Shown piece after piece: positions 35,998-44,576 of a stretch of DNA of 64,000 bases. The stretch comes from Streptosporangium saharense (GTDB taxonomy: Bacteria; Actinomycetota; Actinomycetes; Streptosporangiales; Streptosporangiaceae). Every line of letters begins with the position of its first letter. The stretch's first letter is position 1. The stretch lies in NCBI RefSeq assembly GCF_014203715.1, contig NZ_JACHJP010000011.1, positions 186,001 through 250,000 on the forward strand, read 5' to 3'. The notes beneath the pieces are model-generated. The model was given only the letters and a program-made list of their open reading frames with translations, made no database searches and was not told where the DNA came from. The position numbers and the translations under genes were made by a program.

Positions 35998-36548
35998 CGC
36001 GTCACGCCCGGTTCCGGGACGGGACACGGCCCCGGGGCGATCTGCAGAAGCGTGTCGTCGTGCACGCCCTCGACCTCGACCCGGGCCACCTCGGGAGCGG
36101 CCCCGGTCACCGCCCGCTCGATCGCGTCCCGCACCGTGACCCTGGAGGAGGGGCAGCCGTCGCAGGCGCCGCGCAGGCGCAGCCGTACCACCCCGGTCTC
36201 CTCCTCGACGGCCAGCAGCTCCACGTCCCCCGCGTGACTGCCCAGGTGGGGCCTGACCTCCTCCAGGGCGAGCCGTACCCGCTCGCCGGTGTCCAGCGGG
36301 TGCAGGTCGTGCACCGCCAGCAGGCCGCACAGCAGGGGGTCGGAGGTCAGGCGGCGCAGCACCCCCGCCGCCTCCTCCTCGGTCACGATCTCCATGACGC
36401 GTTCGAGGGCCGCGCCGTACAGGCCGACCAGCGCCCTGACCAGTTCCTCTGCCCTGGCGTGGGCGGCCGGGTCGCCGAGCGCGGCCAGTCCGGCCAGCAG
36501 CTCCTCGACCCGTTCGCCCGTCGCCCGCGCGTCGGTGGTCGCCGACAT
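35994..36548 (-). CDS. NifU C-terminal-domain protein in the hydrogenase operon
   Basis: This 184-residue protein has a helical N-terminal half (about 1-95, LLAGLAALGDPAAHARAEEL) and a NifU-like C-terminal half with the CxxC motif in RGACDGCPSSRVTV. NifU domains carry or transfer Fe-S clusters. Mycobacterial group 1h loci also contain a Fe-S protein gene beside the structural genes, proposed as an electron relay (HhyE); this gene may play that part. It follows the large subunit by 14 bp. Confidence 0.85.
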   Translation of the reverse strand: MSATTDARATGERVEELLAGLAALGDPAAHARAEELVRALVGLYGAALERVMEIVTEEEAAGVLRRLTSDPLLCGLLAVHDLHPLDTGERVRLALEEVRPHLGSHAGDVELLAVEEETGVVRLRLRGACDGCPSSRVTVRDAIERAVTGAAPEVARVEVEGVHDDTLLQIAPGPCPVPEPGVTR

Positions 36549-36562
36549 CCCCGCCCCCGTTC

Positions 36563-38383
36563 TCAGGCGCCGAAGGCGTGCGGGGTGTGCAGCCTGCGCA
36601 GTTCGCCGCCGTTGCCGAGGTACATGTGCACGCCGCACGGCAGGCAGGGGTCGAAGCTGCGCACGGCCCGCATGATGTCGATGCCCTTGAAGCGCTCGGG
36701 CGGGTTCTCCTCGAAGATCGGCGTGTTCTGCACGGCGTCCTCGTACGGCCCCGGCGTGCCGTAGCTGTCGCGCACGCTGGCGTTCCACGGCGTCGGTGGA
36801 TACGGGTGGTAGTTGGCGATCTTCCCGTCGCGGATCACCATGTGGTGCGAGAGCACCCCGCGGACCGCCTCGGTGAAGCCGCAGCTGATCGCCTCGTCGG
36901 GCACCGTGAACGGCGTCCAGGTGTCGCTGCGGCCCGCCCGCACCTCGGCCAGCGCCTGTTCGGCGAAGTACAGCGCGCAGGCCGCGGCGTAGGCCTGGAA
37001 GTAGGTGCGCGCCCGGTTGCGTTCGATCGCGTTCGACAGCGGCTGCCCGTTGTGCATGGGGATCTTCCACTCGAAGCTCTTCTCCGGCTTCGTGAGGCTC
37101 TTGGGCAGGTTGATCTGCACGCTGTTCCCGGTGGCCCTGACGTAGCCGATGTCCACGAGCCCGGCGAGCGCGGTCGCCCACAGCCTGGCGATGGGGCCGC
37201 CCCCGGTGTCCAGGGCCAGCATGTTCTCGCCGTCGTACCAGCGCGGCGACATCACCCAGCTGTACTTGTCGTCGAAGTCCCGCTTCTGCGGGTGCGGGAT
37301 GGTGTGCTGGTTCCACGGATGGCGGATGTCGACCGGGTTGCCCAGCGGGTCGTGGGTGACGAACTTCTCCTGGCCCTCCCAGTCGTCGTAGTAGGAGCTG
37401 CCCAGCAGGATCCTGATGCCCAGGTTGATGTCCACCAGGTCGGTCGTCACCAGCCTGCCGTCCACCACGACGCCCGGGGTGACGAAGGCCCGGCGGCCCC
37501 AGTCGGTCATGTTGCGGTAGTCGTAGTCGCAGTATCCGGGGTCCTGGAAGCTGCCCCAGCAGCCCAGCAGCACCCGGCGCCTGCCGACCTCCTCGTAGCC
37601 CGGCAGCACCGTGTAGAAGAAGTCGAACAGGTCGTCGTGCATCGGCACGACCTTCTTCATGAACTCCACGTACCGCATGAGCCGCGACAGGTAGTCGGTG
37701 AACAGCTGCACGGTCGCCACCGTGCCGACCCCTCCGGGGTACAGCGTCGAGGGGTGGACGTGCCTGCCCTCCATGAGGCAGAACATCTCCCTGGTCAGCC
37801 TGCTCATCTGCAGCGCCTCGCGGTAGAACTCCCCTTCGAGGGGGTTGAGCGAGCGCATGATGTCGGCGATCGTCTTGTAACCGTGGTCGGCCGCGTGCGG
37901 GGCCTCGGTACGTTCGGCGGTCGCCAGCACGCCGGGGTTGGTCTCGGCGACCATCTTGGCGCAGTAGTCGACCCCGACCATGTTCTCCTGGTAGATGTTG
38001 TGGTCGAACATGTATTCGGCGGCCTCGCCGAGGTTGACGATCCACTCCCCCAGTGCCGGTGGGCGGATGCCGTAGGCCATGTTCTGCGCGTACACCGAGC
38101 AGGTGGCGTGGTTGTCGCCGCAGATCCCGCAGATCCTGCTGGTGATGAAGTGCGAGTCCCTGGGGTCCTTGCCCTTCATGAAGATGCTGTAGCCACGGAA
38201 GATCGACGAGGTGCTGTAGCACTCGGCGACCCGCCGCTGTTTGAAGTCGACCTTGGCGTAGATGCCCAGGCTGCCCACGATCCTGGTGATCGGGTCCCAG
38301 GCCATCTCCACCAGTTCGCTGTCCTGTGACCCCTTCGCGGATTTGCTCGGTTTCGCGCCACCCTGGTGCGGTGTCGTCGTCAT
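36563..38383 (-). CDS. hhyL: Group 1h [NiFe] hydrogenase large subunit
   Basis: This 606-residue subunit holds the NiFe active site. The four ligand cysteines are in RICGICGDNHATC (residues 83-95 region) and DPCLPCGVH (578-586). The form of both motifs, especially CGDNHATC, matches group 1h (formerly group 5) high-affinity uptake hydrogenases of actinobacteria, which oxidise atmospheric H2. A 20-residue tail follows His586 and would be removed by the operon's protease. There is no signal peptide. It lies 100 bp downstream of the small-subunit gene. Confidence 0.96.
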   Translation of the reverse strand: MTTTPHQGGAKPSKSAKGSQDSELVEMAWDPITRIVGSLGIYAKVDFKQRRVAECYSTSSIFRGYSIFMKGKDPRDSHFITSRICGICGDNHATCSVYAQNMAYGIRPPALGEWIVNLGEAAEYMFDHNIYQENMVGVDYCAKMVAETNPGVLATAERTEAPHAADHGYKTIADIMRSLNPLEGEFYREALQMSRLTREMFCLMEGRHVHPSTLYPGGVGTVATVQLFTDYLSRLMRYVEFMKKVVPMHDDLFDFFYTVLPGYEEVGRRRVLLGCWGSFQDPGYCDYDYRNMTDWGRRAFVTPGVVVDGRLVTTDLVDINLGIRILLGSSYYDDWEGQEKFVTHDPLGNPVDIRHPWNQHTIPHPQKRDFDDKYSWVMSPRWYDGENMLALDTGGGPIARLWATALAGLVDIGYVRATGNSVQINLPKSLTKPEKSFEWKIPMHNGQPLSNAIERNRARTYFQAYAAACALYFAEQALAEVRAGRSDTWTPFTVPDEAISCGFTEAVRGVLSHHMVIRDGKIANYHPYPPTPWNASVRDSYGTPGPYEDAVQNTPIFEENPPERFKGIDIMRAVRSFDPCLPCGVHMYLGNGGELRRLHTPHAFGA

Positions 38384-38483
38384 GTCAGCCCCGTCCCCGC
38401 CCGCGTGTCCGCGGGCCTGCCCTCGCCGTGATCGTTGCGCCCGGGTCCCTCGGGACCTCGCGGGCTGGCCGTCCAGGTGTCGT
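38384..38483 (-). other. Structured spacer between hhyS and hhyL
   Basis: At 100 bp this is the widest gap inside the operon, where most neighbours overlap or sit within 35 bp. It contains small GC hairpins such as CCCGCG-TGTC-CGCGGG near 38400. It could be an RNA processing or stability element that tunes subunit ratios. Evidence is structural only. Confidence 0.3.
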
Positions 38484-39557
38484 TCACCAGGGCGCCCGGT
38501 AACCGGTCAGCAGCTCACGCCCCCGCCTGCGCCACTTCGGTTCCTTGTCCGCCGTCTTGATGGTGATGGCGCGCAGTCTGCGGATCACCCCGCCGTAGGC
38601 GGTGCTGACCGTCGAGGAGACCAGCGCCCCCGGCGGCTCGTCCATGAACGGCATGAACTTGTCGGGGAAGCCCGGCATCGTGCAGGCGATGCAGATGCCG
38701 CCCACGTTCGGGCAGCCGCCGACCCCGTTCAGCCAGCCTCGTTTGGGCACGTTGCACTTGACGACCGGACCCCAGCAGCCGATCTTCACCAGGCACTGCG
38801 GCGAGCCGTACTCGGTGGCGAACTGCCCCTGCTCGTAGTAGCCCGCCCGGTCGCACCCCTCGTGCACGGTGTAGCCGAACAGCCAGGTCGGCCGCAGGGC
38901 CTCGTCCAGCGGGATCATCGGGGCCTGCCCCGCGACCTGGTAGAGCAGGTAGACGATCGTCTCGGACAGGTTGTCCGGCTGGACCGGGCAGCCCGGCACG
39001 TTCACGATCGGCAGCCCGGCCTTGGAGCGCCAGTCCCAGCCGAGATAGTCGGCGACCCCCATGGCGCCGGTCGGGTTGCCCTCCATGGCGTGGATCCCGC
39101 CGTAGGTGGCACAGGTGCCCGCGGCCAGTACGGCTGTCGCCTTCGGGGCGAGGCGGTCGAGCCACTCGCTCGTCGTCATCGGCTGCCCGGTCTCCGGGTT
39201 GTTGCCGAAGCCGCACCAGTAGCCCTCCTGCTTGATCCGCTCGTTGGGGATGGAGCCCTCGACCACCAGCACGAACGGGTCGAGTTCGCCCCGCTCCGCC
39301 TTGAAGAACCAGTCGATGAACGAGTCCGACCCGTGCTCCGGGCCGGAGTCGAAGGCGATCAGCGGCCAGTGCACCTCGACCTTGGGCAGGCCGGGCAGCG
39401 CGCCGAGCACGATCTCCTCGATGCTCGGCTGGGTCGCCGAGGTCAGCGCGACCGAGTCGCCGTCGCAGCTCAGGCCCGCGTTGATCCACAGAATGTGGAC
39501 GACCGGCTCTTCCGTTGTCTTCGCCGTGGTCTCTTTCGAGCCGCTCTGCGTGGACAT
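38484..39557 (-). CDS. hhyS: Group 1h [NiFe] hydrogenase small subunit
   Basis: This 357-residue Fe-S subunit passes electrons away from the active site. The proximal-cluster motif reads GLSCDGDSV (C31, D34) where most small subunits have CxxC; an Asp ligand here is a known mark of group 1h enzymes. Further ligand segments are AAGTCATYGG, VPGCPVQPDN, HEGCDRAG, IGCWGPVVKCN, GGCPNVGGICIACT. It has no Tat signal, so the enzyme matures in the cytoplasm. I chose the ATG at 39557 (GAGG five bases before); a GTG at 39569 is the alternative. Confidence 0.96.
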   Translation of the reverse strand: MSTQSGSKETTAKTTEEPVVHILWINAGLSCDGDSVALTSATQPSIEEIVLGALPGLPKVEVHWPLIAFDSGPEHGSDSFIDWFFKAERGELDPFVLVVEGSIPNERIKQEGYWCGFGNNPETGQPMTTSEWLDRLAPKATAVLAAGTCATYGGIHAMEGNPTGAMGVADYLGWDWRSKAGLPIVNVPGCPVQPDNLSETIVYLLYQVAGQAPMIPLDEALRPTWLFGYTVHEGCDRAGYYEQGQFATEYGSPQCLVKIGCWGPVVKCNVPKRGWLNGVGGCPNVGGICIACTMPGFPDKFMPFMDEPPGALVSSTVSTAYGGVIRRLRAITIKTADKEPKWRRRGRELLTGYRAPW

Positions 39558-39608
39558 GCGCCTCACCACCTTCGCGGGCCCCCTGCCCGCCGTCGGAGGA
39601 GTGCTCTG

Positions 39609-40337
39609 TTAGCTGAAGTCGCTCCCGGCCGGAGCGCCGTGCCGTACGAGCGCGTGTTGGGTGAGCTCCCACAGCACGTGGTAGACGGTGGTCTGTGCCT
39701 CCTGGATCCGGTGCACCGAGCTGGAGGGCACCACGAACAGGTCGTCGACGGTGCCCAGCTCGGCCATCTGGCCACCGTCGTAGCCCGCGAGCCCGACCGT
39801 GGTCATCCCCCGCCTGCCCGCCTCCTCGAAGGCTGCGACGAGGTTGCGTGAGTTGCCGCTCGTCGAGAGCCCGAGCGCGATGTCCCCCGCGCGTCCCGAG
39901 GCGGCGAGCTGGCGGGCGAACACGACCTCGAACCCGACGTCGTTCGACAGCGCCGTCACCACCGCGACGTCCCCGGTGAGGGCGAAGGCGGGCAGCGGCA
40001 CCGTGGCCCCTCCCCCCGAGCCGTCCGGCAGGAAGCCGGGGCTGAGGAACAGGGCGGCCACGTCCTGCGCGTCGGTCGCGCTGCCGCCGTTGCCGAAGGC
40101 GAACAGCCGCGCCCCCGAGGCGAAGGCGTCGGCCAGGACCCGGGCGCAGGCGGCGATCCTGGCGCCGTCGCGATCGAGCACCTCCCGGCGCAGGGCGACG
40201 ATCTCCTCGGCCTTCTCCGCCGTCGAGCGGCGCACCGCGGCGAGCACGGCCTCAAGGTCCGTCGGGCCCGCGTAGAGGAACGGGTACAGCGACTCCACAG
40301 AGGCGTCAGGGGCGTCGGGGGCGTCGGGCACGCTCAT
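39609..40337 (-). CDS. SIS domain protein (GmhA-like) 1
   Basis: This 242-residue protein has a single sugar-isomerase (SIS) domain with FAFGNGGSATDAQDVA and LSTSGNSRNL, close to the phosphoheptose isomerase GmhA, and a final helix VYHVLWELTQHALV. Such SIS genes recur in hydrogenase loci, but their role there is not known. A sugar phosphate is the likely ligand. It follows the HypC-like gene with a 4-bp overlap and lies 51 bp before hhyS. Confidence 0.85.
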   Translation of the reverse strand: MSVPDAPDAPDASVESLYPFLYAGPTDLEAVLAAVRRSTAEKAEEIVALRREVLDRDGARIAACARVLADAFASGARLFAFGNGGSATDAQDVAALFLSPGFLPDGSGGGATVPLPAFALTGDVAVVTALSNDVGFEVVFARQLAASGRAGDIALGLSTSGNSRNLVAAFEEAGRRGMTTVGLAGYDGGQMAELGTVDDLFVVPSSSVHRIQEAQTTVYHVLWELTQHALVRHGAPAGSDFS

Positions 40338-40555
40338 GTGTCCACCCCTCTGAGTACGGCGATGGCCTCCCTGGCGTGCACGAGCACGACGTCGCCAACC
40401 TGGGCGTCCACCAGGGCGACGCTGATCTCCTCCATGCCCCGCCCGGTGTCGGCGACGGCGAGACCCGCGTCGAGCAGGCGCACCACCCGGACCGGAACCG
40501 CCTCGTCCGAGCAGGTCAGGCAGACCTCCTCGTGGCACGGCTCCCGCCCGCTCAC
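40334..40555 (-). CDS. HypC/HupF family protein, variant with CxTCSD motif
   Basis: This 73-residue protein keeps the HypC-like beta-barrel end (GDVVLVHAREAIAVL), but in place of MCLGIPG it has CHEEVCLTCSDEAVPVRVV. This matches a divergent branch of HypC/HybG/HupF proteins. With the canonical hypC also present, it is either a second chaperone or has a different metal-related task. It is sandwiched between two SIS genes with 4-bp overlaps on each side. The start is GTG at 40555. Confidence 0.85.
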   Translation of the reverse strand: MSGREPCHEEVCLTCSDEAVPVRVVRLLDAGLAVADTGRGMEEISVALVDAQVGDVVLVHAREAIAVLRGVDT

Positions 40556-41169
40556 GTGACCACCTTGGGAGTGAGCACGCCGGGCCGCTCGAAGAACACG
40601 TGCACCAGTTCCCACAGGACGTGGTACATCGTGACGTGCGTCTCCTTGACCACCCTGGGGTCGTGGGAGCGGGCGGCGAGCACGTGGTCGGCCACCCCGC
40701 CCGCGCGGATCGCCCCGCCGTCCCCGCCGACCAGCGCCAGCGTGAGCAGACCGAGTTCCCTCGCGGTCTCCAGCGCCCTGAGCACGTCGGCGCAGTTCCC
40801 CGTGGCGGAGACGCCGAGCGCCATGTCGCGTGGGGTAGCCAGGTGGCGGAGCTGGTGGGCGAAGACCTCCTCGGCCCCCGCGACCGCGGTGATGCCGGTG
40901 ATGGTCGCGACGTCGTTCGTCAGGGAGAAGGCGGGAAGCGCGCGTTTGCCGACGATGACCGGGTGGACGAACTCGACGGCGATGTGCTGGGCGTCGGTCG
41001 CCGCCTCCCCGCTGCCGAAGACGACGAGTCTGCCGCCGTCGTGGAACCGCTCCGCCATGGCGTGACAGGCCGCGGCCACCCGGCCCGCCTCCTCGGTCAG
41101 CGCGAGGGCGGGCTCGACCCGGCGCGCGAACGCCTCCCGGGCACGGGCCACCAGAGCCGTCTGGTCCAC
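40552..41169 (-). CDS. SIS domain protein (GmhA-like) 2
   Basis: This 205-residue SIS-domain protein has VVFGSGEAATDAQHIAVEFVHP, LGVSATGNCADVL and a C-terminal MYHVLWELVHVFFERPG. It resembles the other SIS protein but is clearly diverged, and its core GSGEAATDAQ differs from GmhA's GNGGSA. It is the first gene of the hydrogenase operon; the start is GTG. The pairing with a HypC variant suggests a shared step in cofactor maturation, which is inference. Confidence 0.85.
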   Translation of the reverse strand: MDQTALVARAREAFARRVEPALALTEEAGRVAAACHAMAERFHDGGRLVVFGSGEAATDAQHIAVEFVHPVIVGKRALPAFSLTNDVATITGITAVAGAEEVFAHQLRHLATPRDMALGVSATGNCADVLRALETARELGLLTLALVGGDGGAIRAGGVADHVLAARSHDPRVVKETHVTMYHVLWELVHVFFERPGVLTPKVVT

Positions 41170-41376
41170 GACCGGTTCTCTCCCCTCGCGCCGGATGTCA
41201 TCCCTGTCCTAATGACCGTACGGCGGGCTGACCTGCGCGAGAGAAAACGACAATTGGAGATTTCGCAAAGATAACCCGGGATGCCTGACATATCTCTCAA
41301 CATCCCCAGAAGAACCCATGAAAGGACACCTCAGGAGGTTTTTCCCGCGAAAGAAGCGGAAAGAGAACCTGCCCTG
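41170..41376. promoter_or_regulatory. Upstream region of the hydrogenase operon
   Basis: This gap must contain the promoter for the minus-strand hydrogenase operon and the 3' flank of the DJ-1 family gene. It is noticeably A/T-richer than its surroundings (about 41235-41360). I see no clear -10/-35 pair or named operator. A small frame at 41318 on plus is not convincing. Confidence 0.4.
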
Positions 41377-41937
41377 TCAGAGCGGCGCCTCGACCCTGAG
41401 GATCTTCACGAACTCCCGCATCCAGGCCGGGTGGTCCGGCCAGGCGCGCCCGGTGACGAGGTTGCGGTCGATGTGCGCGGCGCTGTCCACCCAGGTGCCG
41501 CCCGCGAGTTCGACGTCGGTGGCGCACGCGGGGTAGGCGCTGCTCGATCGCCCCTTCAGCACCCCGGCCGCGGCCAGCACGAGCGGGCCGTGACACAGCG
41601 CCGCGACGGGCTTGCCCTCCTCGGCGAAGTGCCTGACGATCCGCTGGAGGTCGGCGTCGGAGCGGATGTACTCGGGCGCCCTACCCCCGGGGATGACCAG
41701 GGCGGCGTACTCCCTCGGATCCACGTCGGCGAAGGCCGCGTCCGCCGTCCAGGTGTGGCCCGGCTTCTCGGTGTAGGTGTCGAAGCCCTCGACGAAGTCG
41801 TGCACGACGAACTGCAGCCGCTTGGCGCTCGGCGCCGCGACCGTCACCTCGTAGCCCTCCTCCTGCAGGCGCTGGTAGGGGTAGAAGACCTCCAGGTCCT
41901 CCGCGGCGTCGCCGGTGACGAGCAGGATCTTGGCCAT
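41377..41937 (-). CDS. DJ-1/PfpI family protein
   Basis: This 186-residue protein has the class I glutamine-amidotransferase-like fold of the DJ-1/PfpI group. The nucleophile elbow is AALCHGP with the reactive Cys, preceded by LVIPGGRAPEY. Members include stress-response glyoxalases/deglycases and proteases; which applies is uncertain. The ATG at 41937 matches the family start (MAKILLVTGDAAEDLE). It is 19 bp downstream of an SDR-DUF2867 gene and may be co-transcribed with it. Confidence 0.9.
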   Translation of the reverse strand: MAKILLVTGDAAEDLEVFYPYQRLQEEGYEVTVAAPSAKRLQFVVHDFVEGFDTYTEKPGHTWTADAAFADVDPREYAALVIPGGRAPEYIRSDADLQRIVRHFAEEGKPVAALCHGPLVLAAAGVLKGRSSSAYPACATDVELAGGTWVDSAAHIDRNLVTGRAWPDHPAWMREFVKILRVEAPL

Positions 41938-41956
41938 GGTCTGGCCCCTCCCGTGT

Positions 41957-43495
41957 TCAGCTGGAAACGGTGTCCTGCCGGTTGTGCCCACTGGAATCGT
42001 TTCCCGACCGGGCTCTCTCCGGTCTTCTCCGTCGTACGGCTACCGCACCGCGTTCCGCGGCGAGGGCGACGTTGCGCGGCATCCTGCCGAAGATCAGGCT
42101 GTGGAAGGGCGAGATGGAGCGCCAGTAGAGGTGACCGGCCAGCCCCCGGGGGTGGAAGATCGCCCGCTGACGGTAGACGGTCTCCTCCCCGACCCGCCCC
42201 ACCCCGAGTTCGAGCCAGGCCAGGCCGGGCAGGCGCATCTCCGCGCGCAGCCGCAGCAGCCGTCCAGGCTCGACCTCCTCGACCCGCCAGAAGTCGACAG
42301 CGTCGCCGACGCGCAGGTGTCGCGGGTCGCGGCGGCCCCGGCGCAGCCCGACCCCGCCGACGAGACGGTCGAGGAAGCCCCTGGCCCGCCAGGCGGCCGG
42401 CAGGGAGTACCAGCCGTTCTCCCCGCCGACCGACTCGATCACCGCCCAGAGCGCCTCGGGCGAGGCCCGGACGCGGCGGGCCCGCCGGTCCACGTAGAGG
42501 CTGCCGCCCGCCCAGTCGGGGTCGGTCGGCAGCGGGTCGCTCGGCGCGCCCGGCGTCGAGGCCGAGGACCAGCGGGTGGCGACCTTCGCCTCCCTGATCC
42601 GCCGCAGGGCGAGCGCGACGGAGTCGCCGAAGCCGACGAGCCCCTCCGGCGGGTCGGGGACGTACCGGGCGATGTCGTGCTCGCGGCAGACGGTCTCGTT
42701 GCGCAGCGACTCGACCAGGGGCCTGGCGATGCCCGCGGGGACCGGGGTGACCAGCCCGACCCAGTGGCTGGACAGGCCAGGGCTGAGCAGCGGCACCGGG
42801 ATGATGAGACGGCGGGGCAGCCCGGCGACGGAGGCGTAGACGCGCATCATGTCGGCGTAGGTGAGCACGTCGGGGCCGCCGATGTCGAAGGAGCGGTTCA
42901 CCTCCTGTCCGACCGACGCCCATCCCACGAGACAGCGCAGGACGTCCCGGATCGCGATGGGCTGCGTCCTGGTCCGCACCCAGCTCGGCGTCGTCATCAC
43001 CGGCAGCCGCTCGGTGAGGTAGCGCAGCATCTCGAACGACACCGAGCCCGAGCCGATGATCACCGCCGCTCGCAGCACCACGGCGGGCACCGGGGAGTCG
43101 AGGAGGATCCGCTCCACCTCGGCGCGGGAGCGCATGTGCGGGGAGAGCCCCTGCTCCGGGGTCAGCCCGCCGAGGTAGACGACGCGGCGCACCCCGGCCC
43201 GCGCGGCGGCGGAGGCGAAGGCGCTCGCGGCGCGGCGGTCGGAGTCGGCGAAGTCCTTTCCCCCGCCCATGGCGTGGATGAGGTAGTAGGCAACCTCGAC
43301 GCCCTCAAGGGCCCTGGCCGTGCTCTCCTCGTCCGTGGCGTCGGCCTGGGCCACCTCGACCCGGTCCGCCCACGGGTGGCCCCGCAGCCGGGCCGCCGAG
43401 CGCGCCATGCAGCGCACCTCGTGGCCCGCGTCCAGCAGTTCGGGCACGAGCCGCCCGCCGACGTATCCGGTAGCTCCGGTGACAAGGCACTTCAT
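41957..43495 (-). CDS. NAD(P)-binding SDR fused to DUF2867
   Basis: This 512-residue protein has an extended/atypical SDR domain (VTGATGYVGGRLVPELL at residue 5, YYLIHAMGGG, VVYLGGL) in the first 300 residues, and a DUF2867 domain in the last 190 (GGENGWYSLP, DFWRVEEVEPGRLLRLRAEM, FHPRGLAGHLYWRSISPFH). This two-part arrangement is common in actinobacteria; function is unknown. The Ser/Gly-rich tail is likely disordered. Confidence 0.88.
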   Translation of the reverse strand: MKCLVTGATGYVGGRLVPELLDAGHEVRCMARSAARLRGHPWADRVEVAQADATDEESTARALEGVEVAYYLIHAMGGGKDFADSDRRAASAFASAAARAGVRRVVYLGGLTPEQGLSPHMRSRAEVERILLDSPVPAVVLRAAVIIGSGSVSFEMLRYLTERLPVMTTPSWVRTRTQPIAIRDVLRCLVGWASVGQEVNRSFDIGGPDVLTYADMMRVYASVAGLPRRLIIPVPLLSPGLSSHWVGLVTPVPAGIARPLVESLRNETVCREHDIARYVPDPPEGLVGFGDSVALALRRIREAKVATRWSSASTPGAPSDPLPTDPDWAGGSLYVDRRARRVRASPEALWAVIESVGGENGWYSLPAAWRARGFLDRLVGGVGLRRGRRDPRHLRVGDAVDFWRVEEVEPGRLLRLRAEMRLPGLAWLELGVGRVGEETVYRQRAIFHPRGLAGHLYWRSISPFHSLIFGRMPRNVALAAERGAVAVRRRRPERARSGNDSSGHNRQDTVSS

Positions 43496-43561
43496 CCCAC
43501 CATGTTCGTACGGCGGGCATCCGCGGTTGCGTCCCTTGACCCTGTACCGGTTATCTCCTTA

Positions 43562-44467
43562 CTACAGCTCCTCGCGGAGTTCGAGGAGCAGCTCCCTGGT
43601 GCGCCCGACCGGCTCGGCCTCGATGCACAGGCGCTCCATGACCTCCAGGTAGCTGTCCACGTCGTCGCGTTTTTCGAGGTAGACCGCGCTGGTGAGCTGC
43701 TCCATGTAGACCACGTCCGGCAGGTCGGGCTGGGAGAAGCGCAGGATGCTGAAGGGCCCGCCCGCCGCGGCGTGGCCGCCCACGCTGAACGGGACGATCT
43801 GGACGGTGACGTTGGGCAGTTCGAGCGTGTTCAGGATGTGGTCGATCTGGCCGCGCATCACCTCGGGACCGCCGAGGGGACGGCGCAGCACCGCCTCGTC
43901 GACCACGGCCCACAGGTGGGGCGGGTCCTGGGCATGCAGGATGCGCTGGCGCGCCATGCGCAGCCGTACGCGCCGCTCGACCTCGTCCTCGGAGGCGCTG
44001 GGGTAGCCGAGCAGGACGACCGCCCTGGCGTAGTCCTCGGTCTGCAGCAGGCCGGGCACGAACTGGACCTCGTAGTTTCGGATGACCGAAGCCGACTCCT
44101 CAAGGCCGACGTAGGTCTCGAACCACGAGGGCAGGACGTCGTTGTAGTTGTGCCACCACCCGGCCACGTTGGCCCGCTCGACGAGACCGAGCAGCGCCTG
44201 ACGGTCGTCGGGGTCGGTCACGCCGTACAGGGTGAGCAGGTCGGCGACGTCCCTCACGCGGAAGCTGACCCTGCCGAGCTCCATGCGGCTGACCTTGGAG
44301 TGCGAGGCGCGGATGGCGCGTCCTGCCGCCTCCAGGGTGATGTGGCGCTCCTCGCGCAGGCGGCGGAGCTGGGCACCGAGCACGATCCTGAGCACCGTCG
44401 AGCTACCCCGCGGCACGGCCATCGAGGTCGGAGGGACCGGCTCGCCCTCTGCGTGAGGTGTGATCAT
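43562..44467 (-). CDS. XRE-family regulator with DUF5753 domain
   Basis: This 301-residue protein has an N-terminal helix-turn-helix (LRREERH-type region, LEAAGRAIRASHSKVSRME, about 28-75) and a DUF5753 ligand/partner domain (QFVPGLLQTEDYAR, MRGQIDHILNTLELPNVTVQ). Such WhiJ-like regulators occur by the dozen in actinomycetes, paired with a small DUF397 protein as here. The ATG at 44467 has GAAGGA eight bases upstream. It likely binds near the palindrome at 44879. Confidence 0.93.
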   Translation of the reverse strand: MITPHAEGEPVPPTSMAVPRGSSTVLRIVLGAQLRRLREERHITLEAAGRAIRASHSKVSRMELGRVSFRVRDVADLLTLYGVTDPDDRQALLGLVERANVAGWWHNYNDVLPSWFETYVGLEESASVIRNYEVQFVPGLLQTEDYARAVVLLGYPSASEDEVERRVRLRMARQRILHAQDPPHLWAVVDEAVLRRPLGGPEVMRGQIDHILNTLELPNVTVQIVPFSVGGHAAAGGPFSILRFSQPDLPDVVYMEQLTSAVYLEKRDDVDSYLEVMERLCIEAEPVGRTRELLLELREEL

Positions 44468-44576
44468 CTGGTAGTCCTTCAAGCGCGGAACGCGAGCCCC
44501 CGCCCACTCTTTGTGGCGATCGCGAGCCTTCACGGTACCCCCGTCAAGCCCTTCCGGCCACCCAGAATTTTGTTCT

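Noticed and set aside
36578..38329. A 583-codon plus-strand frame antisense to hhyL
   Set aside because: It is fully explained as the complement of the hydrogenase large subunit.
41318..41376. A possible small gene starting MKGHLRRFFPRKK on plus
   Set aside because: It runs antisense into the DJ-1 family gene, its start lacks a convincing binding site, and no relative is recognised.
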